A stretch of 64,000 nucleotides of DNA, from NCBI GenBank assembly GCA_026120185.1, contig JANUWF010001220.1, positions 1,054,001-1,118,000 of the forward strand. The letters are read 5' to 3'. Shown here piece after piece: positions 59,701 through 64,000 of this stretch (positions are counted from its first letter, which is position 1; every line of letters begins with the position of its first letter). This DNA comes from Voacanga thouarsii. Taxonomy: Eukaryota > Streptophyta > Magnoliopsida > Gentianales > Apocynaceae. Below the pieces are notes generated by a model. That model had not been told where the DNA came from. It saw nothing but the letters and a program-made list of their open reading frames with translations, and ran no database searches. Made by a program: the position numbers and the translations under genes.

Positions 59701-61338
59701 GTTCATCAATCAGGGCCATTTTTGTCTTTTCAATTGTCCTTTCAATAGTTAAGCATGAACGGTGGTCTCAATTTTGATGGATCGATGTTTCCAGAGTGTT
59801 TGCGCCCCCTATTTTGTGTAGATCTATGGCTTCGAAACAACCGAAAGACTCAATAATCGGCTACATGTTAGAAAAGTTAAAATCAATTTTTACATCATGA
59901 TTTGATCATGATTCTTAGAGAAAAATCATTTTTTTCCTTTGATCCCATTCTTTGTAAAGGGTAGAAAAGTTGTTGAATCCCAAAGAATTCTGCTACTGGT
60001 TTTGAAGCTGGGTTTGCTGGGTTTACTTTGCATGCAATTGTGGAAGCGGAAGTGAAGCTTATTTGTGGGTTTTTACTTTGTTGAAGAAATTTTTGGAGGG
60101 TGAAGGAGTTGGGTTGGATAGTTTGGGAGGAAATTGTTTTGGGTTCTTTGTTATAGTTTGTTCTGTTTTGTTGTTAAGGAGTTTGAGGTGAGAGATGTGT
60201 TGAAGAAGGCTAAGGAAATGACTGCTTTAGAGGTATCGATTAAGGGCTAATATATGAAGAAGCCCGATTCAAAAGTCTATATATTAAATGCTCAGTTTCT
60301 CAAGCCATTGAGACCACCGCTGGACAGGTTCTTGATTCTTGATTTTCTTTTGTGATGGTGCCACTTCTATCCCATTTTTTAATTCTTGTTTTTTATATGG
60401 TTTTGAAATGTTGAAGTCTTTTTCTTTCTTGGTTTCTTTAACTCATTTATATGATTTCTTCTTTTGCTAAATCGTTTGTATTAGTTGTTTGTATGTGAAA
60501 TGCGTGATTGAAATTTGTTTTGCATCGTTGTAAGTACCTCTTGTTTGATTGTATCATGCTTCTTTTGTTTTGAGTTTTATATAATCTTTGTAAGTTTTTA
60601 TACGCAAGGGAAAATTGGATATAAATGCTTGTGGATATCTGATGCCAGCCTCTTTCATGAATAATTATCGGTCTAACAGGAACAAGAGGGGTTCTGTTTC
60701 TATGGAAAATGGCAGTTGGGTATGATATATACTTGGTTATGAAGCAAGTTAAACTTACAAGTTGTGATACACTTCCTCTCTCTTGCAAAAGATGAATTAC
60801 GATACTTCTTCAATTCAAATTTGTGTGAATAGACATTCAAATTTGGATGAAATGGAGTTTTTTTTTTCAAAAAAAAAAAAAATCAGATGGAGGGAGTAAT
60901 AAATTTTGGTAGTTTTTCCTTCTATGTTTGGAAGTTTTTTTGGGTGCATTTCAATGTTATTCTAATCAAGAAACACCTACTTTACAAAGTTATTATGATT
61001 AAGATTCGGGTAAGCACAAAAGCACAGTAGCAATAAAAAATAACTTGAAAATGTTTATGTCGGTTACAAATTAAGAGAGTAATTATCTATTGACTTTTGA
61101 ATTCCATGTATTCCATTAATCCAGAGATACACAAATTTAGTAACTGTGCTCGATCTATGTGTCCTTTTGTAGCTTGACTTTTGAAGAATAGCAGGCCAAG
61201 AATCACGTCGCGAAAGTTTAGGAAAAAAAAAGGCACTGTTAGTCATTTCAGGGGAATACATACAAATAAGTAGACTGCTAAAACAAGAATAAATCTACTA
61301 TAAAGATTAGCAAGAAAGCGCAAGTCTTGTATGAAGGG
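59701..61338. other. Region upstream of the P450, no gene assigned
   Basis: A short plus-strand frame begins ATGGCTTCGAAACAACCG (59827), and AKEMTALEVSIKG then YMKKPDSKVYILNAQFLKPL (60210-60320) looks protein-like across a stop. I do not recognise a family; it may be a decayed gene. Confidence 0.3.
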
Positions 61339-64000
61339 ATGGAAATAGCTTTGGCAATACTGGTAGGAATTGCACTTGTATTGGGGTGGATATTCTGGTA
61401 CTGGAATGACATCCGGTATGCTTTGCCAGCTACTCTCAAGTGCGCTGATAGCCGGGTAAAGCTTCATACCGGCTACATGGGACTTCCATTTATTGGAGAG
61501 TTGCTCCACTTCCTCTATTATTTCAAGATTCTTCGTCAACCAGATGATTTCATCAATGCTAAACGATACAAGTAAGATGCCTTTTGTTTAACACAAGTTT
61601 AGCTACAGCAACCCCTTTCAATTAGAACTGTACATGAAAGCCAAGTAACACTATGCTCTGTTGCTAACCTGTTGTGTTTCATCATCAGGTATGGTGATGG
61701 TGTGGGATTGTACAGAACATTTCTCTTTGGTTCACCATCGATCATTGGTTGCTCTCCCTCGGCTAACAAGTTTATATTTCAATCAGATGTAAACTTCTTC
61801 CCGGAATGGCCCTCTGTAGAACTTTTAGGCACCAATTCTCTTGTAGCAGTTCAAGGGGCAGCACATGCAAGGATCAGAAGCTTTGTCGTGAAGGCAATCA
61901 ATCACCCTGATGCTCTTCGTAGGATAGCTTTGATGGTCCAACCCCGTATTGTTGCTGCTCTCCAATCATGGGCACAGAAAGGCAAAGTTGTTGTTTCTGT
62001 TGAAGCCAAGAAGGTATACACTCATTTCAATTTTAAATCTCTTACAAAGGAATGATAAGGCTATTTTTTTTCCTTTTGGCTGAAGGTTACATTTGAGAAC
62101 ATTGGAAAGTTTTTTGTTGGATTTGAGCCGGGGCCTATTTTGGATACCCTGGATGAACTATTTGATGGCATGCTAAGAGGAGTCAGAAGTAATCCTATAA
62201 ATCTTCCGGGAACTGCTTATTGCCATGCCCTCCAGGTTACCCTTAATTCTAAGAATTGCTCAACCGCATGCATTTCGTCCCTGCGATTTTGTTTCAACAA
62301 AACCGCCTATTTCCAATGTATGCGTGCATATCCATGTTATCATTTGAAACCAAACGAATTTGTGACAGATTACCTATTTTATAAACCCAAAAACACCTTA
62401 AAGAAAGGTACATTAGTCTGCCAGTAGAAAATTAGAAGAAGATAAATGAGTTTATGAATCCATTCTATGATGTTTAGACCAAAAGAATCCATGAACAAAA
62501 ACTGCTAGAAGTAGTCTAAATTTGTCTCTTATGTAAAATGGGTACGAGATAAATGACTTCAAAATTGTATTACATCTAGCTAATTAGTATCACATTGACT
62601 GAAATAGTTCTGATAACCTCAAATCGTGCATAATTTGTTATCTGATAGTGTCGAAAGAAGGCAATTGAAATTTTTAAGAAAGAGATGGACAAGCGTAAGA
62701 AGGAATGGAACACTGGAAGTGATGAAAATGATTTGTTGGATGGCCTAATGAGACTAAAAGATGATGAAGGAAAGCAATTATGTGATATAGAGGTGCTGGA
62801 TAACATAGTAAACCTCGTTATAGCTGGCTGCGAGTCTACTTAAACCTCGATTATGTGGGTTGTGTACTATCTTGCCAAATACCCCAATGTTCTCAGAAAA
62901 CTTCAGGTATGCCTATAAAACCCTTTGCTGTAAACAGTCACAGCTTGAATTTCATGTCCTCCTTCATTGACCACCTCTGTTGTATTGTAGGAAGAGCACA
63001 ATTCTATCAGCAAGAGTGGAGATTTTAACACAAGTGATGAGATTATGAAATTAAAATACACGAACAAGGTACAAAATTATTGGTACAAACCTCAAATGGA
63101 TGTTGAATTTAAAAACAAATGAAGCCTTACTTTTTGGCATTCTTCCAAAATACTGTGGCGATCACAAAGCTAAAATATGCAAGCAGGTGGTAGAAGAAGC
63201 CATAAGATTGGCCAACATAGCTTTAGTTATCTTTAGAACAACTGCAAAGGATATAGACTCTGAAGGTATAAAACCATTTTCCCTCACTCTTTCACTTCAA
63301 TTCACAGCAACCAATAACTGATGCCGTAGGTAAGGATAAACCTGTATAGCTAATTTAGCAGATGATTTTCCTCAATTGTATGTGAATCGACCTGAATAAC
63401 GTGTGGTGTCGCGTGAAGTTTACATTTTACAGCTTCAACATCTAGGAAAGCAAGCTGATTAGACTCGTGCAGGCTGCAGAATACCTAAAGGATGGAAGAT
63501 GTTGTGTTGGGTTCGATACCTTCATACAGATCCAGCAAATTTTGAAGATCCTATGAGTTTCAATCCTGATAGGTGGAATGTAAGCAAACATTTACCGTTT
63601 TCCTAGCTAAAGACACCCTTGTTTACATTAAATTCCATCTCTCACATAGGTACTACTCTCTCAATCCTATTTTCAGTCTTCATCTGCTAATGGGAAAAAT
63701 TATGGCTTTTCTTATTGATATATTTTGGTCTCTGATGGAAATGCAGTTTCTTGAGAAAGATCCCACTAGGGAATTCTCATTGTTTCATCAACTTTAAGTA
63801 TCCCATTTCCTTGTGATTTGGTCTGAAAGGAGCCCCTTATGGAAATGATTTAAAGGCTTTAGGTTGATTTTCCATTATGTTGGTAGGACATCAATTTTTT
63901 CTCCCTCCTCTCTTGAAAACCTTATTGAATCTTGGCCCATGCTTTTTCTTGAATATTATATATGATAGCGGTGATTTCAGCAATACGTTTTTCTTGGGAC
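61339..64000 (+). pseudogene. Cytochrome P450 (CYP85 clan, KAO/CYP729-like), broken and incomplete
   Basis: Seven exons are visible: 61339-61571, 61689-62013, 62086-62235, 62649-62906, 62991-63068, 63187-63265 and 63473-63579. Exon 1 has the N-terminal membrane anchor (IALAILVGIALVLGWIFWYW) and GYMGLPFIGELL. Exon 4 has the oxygen-binding I-helix motif AGCEST directly followed by an in-frame TAA. Exon 6 has the K-helix E-x-x-R (VVEEAIRLAN), and exon 7 GWKMLCWVRYLHTDPANFED then PMSFNPDRWN. The heme-binding Cys exon is not found before the window ends. Sequence style suggests relatives of ent-kaurenoic acid oxidase, but the substrate is not inferable. The internal stop removes the rest of the enzyme including the heme ligand. 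Splice sites are largely kept, so decay is recent or the TAA is a sequencing error. Confidence 0.8.

Noticed and set aside
60200..60330. Protein-like stretch YMKKPDSKVYILNAQFLKPL
   Set aside because: Plausible gene relic, but I cannot name the family and a stop interrupts it; kept only as a note.
1..64000. CRISPR arrays, rRNA, bacterial operons, tRNA genes
   Set aside because: None seen. Repeats here are transposon subterminal arrays, microsatellites and duplications typical of plant nuclear DNA. tRNA genes were not searched exhaustively by structure.

Overview
This is a stretch of nuclear DNA from a flowering plant, almost certainly a eudicot. It is AT-rich, its genes have many short GT-AG introns, and it is crowded with plant transposon families (CACTA, Mutator-like, hAT, Copia, RTE LINE, Stowaway-like MITEs). 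The three intact multi-exon genes, all on the minus strand, recall Arabidopsis chromosome 2: a root-meristem-growth-factor peptide gene (25.7-27.0 kb), a gar2-like '18S pre-ribosomal assembly' protein (28.9-30.8 kb) and GEKO1, a D-aminoacyl-tRNA deacylase (54.2-58.7 kb). From memory, the Arabidopsis counterparts are At2g03830, At2g03810 and At2g03800. A cytochrome P450 pseudogene of the CYP85 clan runs off the right edge (61.3-64 kb, plus strand).

Layout. 1-1.04 kb: the end of a CACTA transposon with a subterminal repeat array. 1.8-11.0 kb: remains of an old Mutator-like transposon region, with a ULP1-type protease relic, a MuDR-type transposase broken by stops and by two inserted solo LTRs, and a GRF zinc-finger relic on the other strand. 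11.4-25.5 kb: three diverged copies (A, B, C) of one segment. A and B carry the first exon of a prolyl-oligopeptidase-type 'protease 2' gene; B and C carry a TATA-preceded 31-codon ORF. Copy B is split by a young Copia element (17474-22696; 369-bp LTRs differing at 6 positions by eye; 5-bp target duplication) that carries, antisense and with introns kept, a broken RWP-RK (RKD-like) transcription factor gene where protease and most of integrase should be. 25.7-33.3 kb: the peptide gene and the gar2-like gene with its long leader. 33.4-46.2 kb: gene-poor, AT-rich DNA with MITEs and microsatellites. 46.2-52.8 kb: a non-autonomous hAT element, then a nested stack in which a ~370-bp Mutator-type MITE was invaded by a 3.17-kb RTE LINE and by a 1.8-kb solo LTR. 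54.2-58.7 kb: GEKO1. 59-61 kb: little recognisable. 61.3-64 kb: the P450 relic.

The host genes do not form a pathway; their order looks like an old syntenic block inflated by transposons. The most unusual items are the host gene carried antisense inside the Copia element, the duplicated 31-codon ORF, and the datable nesting of insertions. All calls come from reading the sequence and from remembered family features; no search was run.
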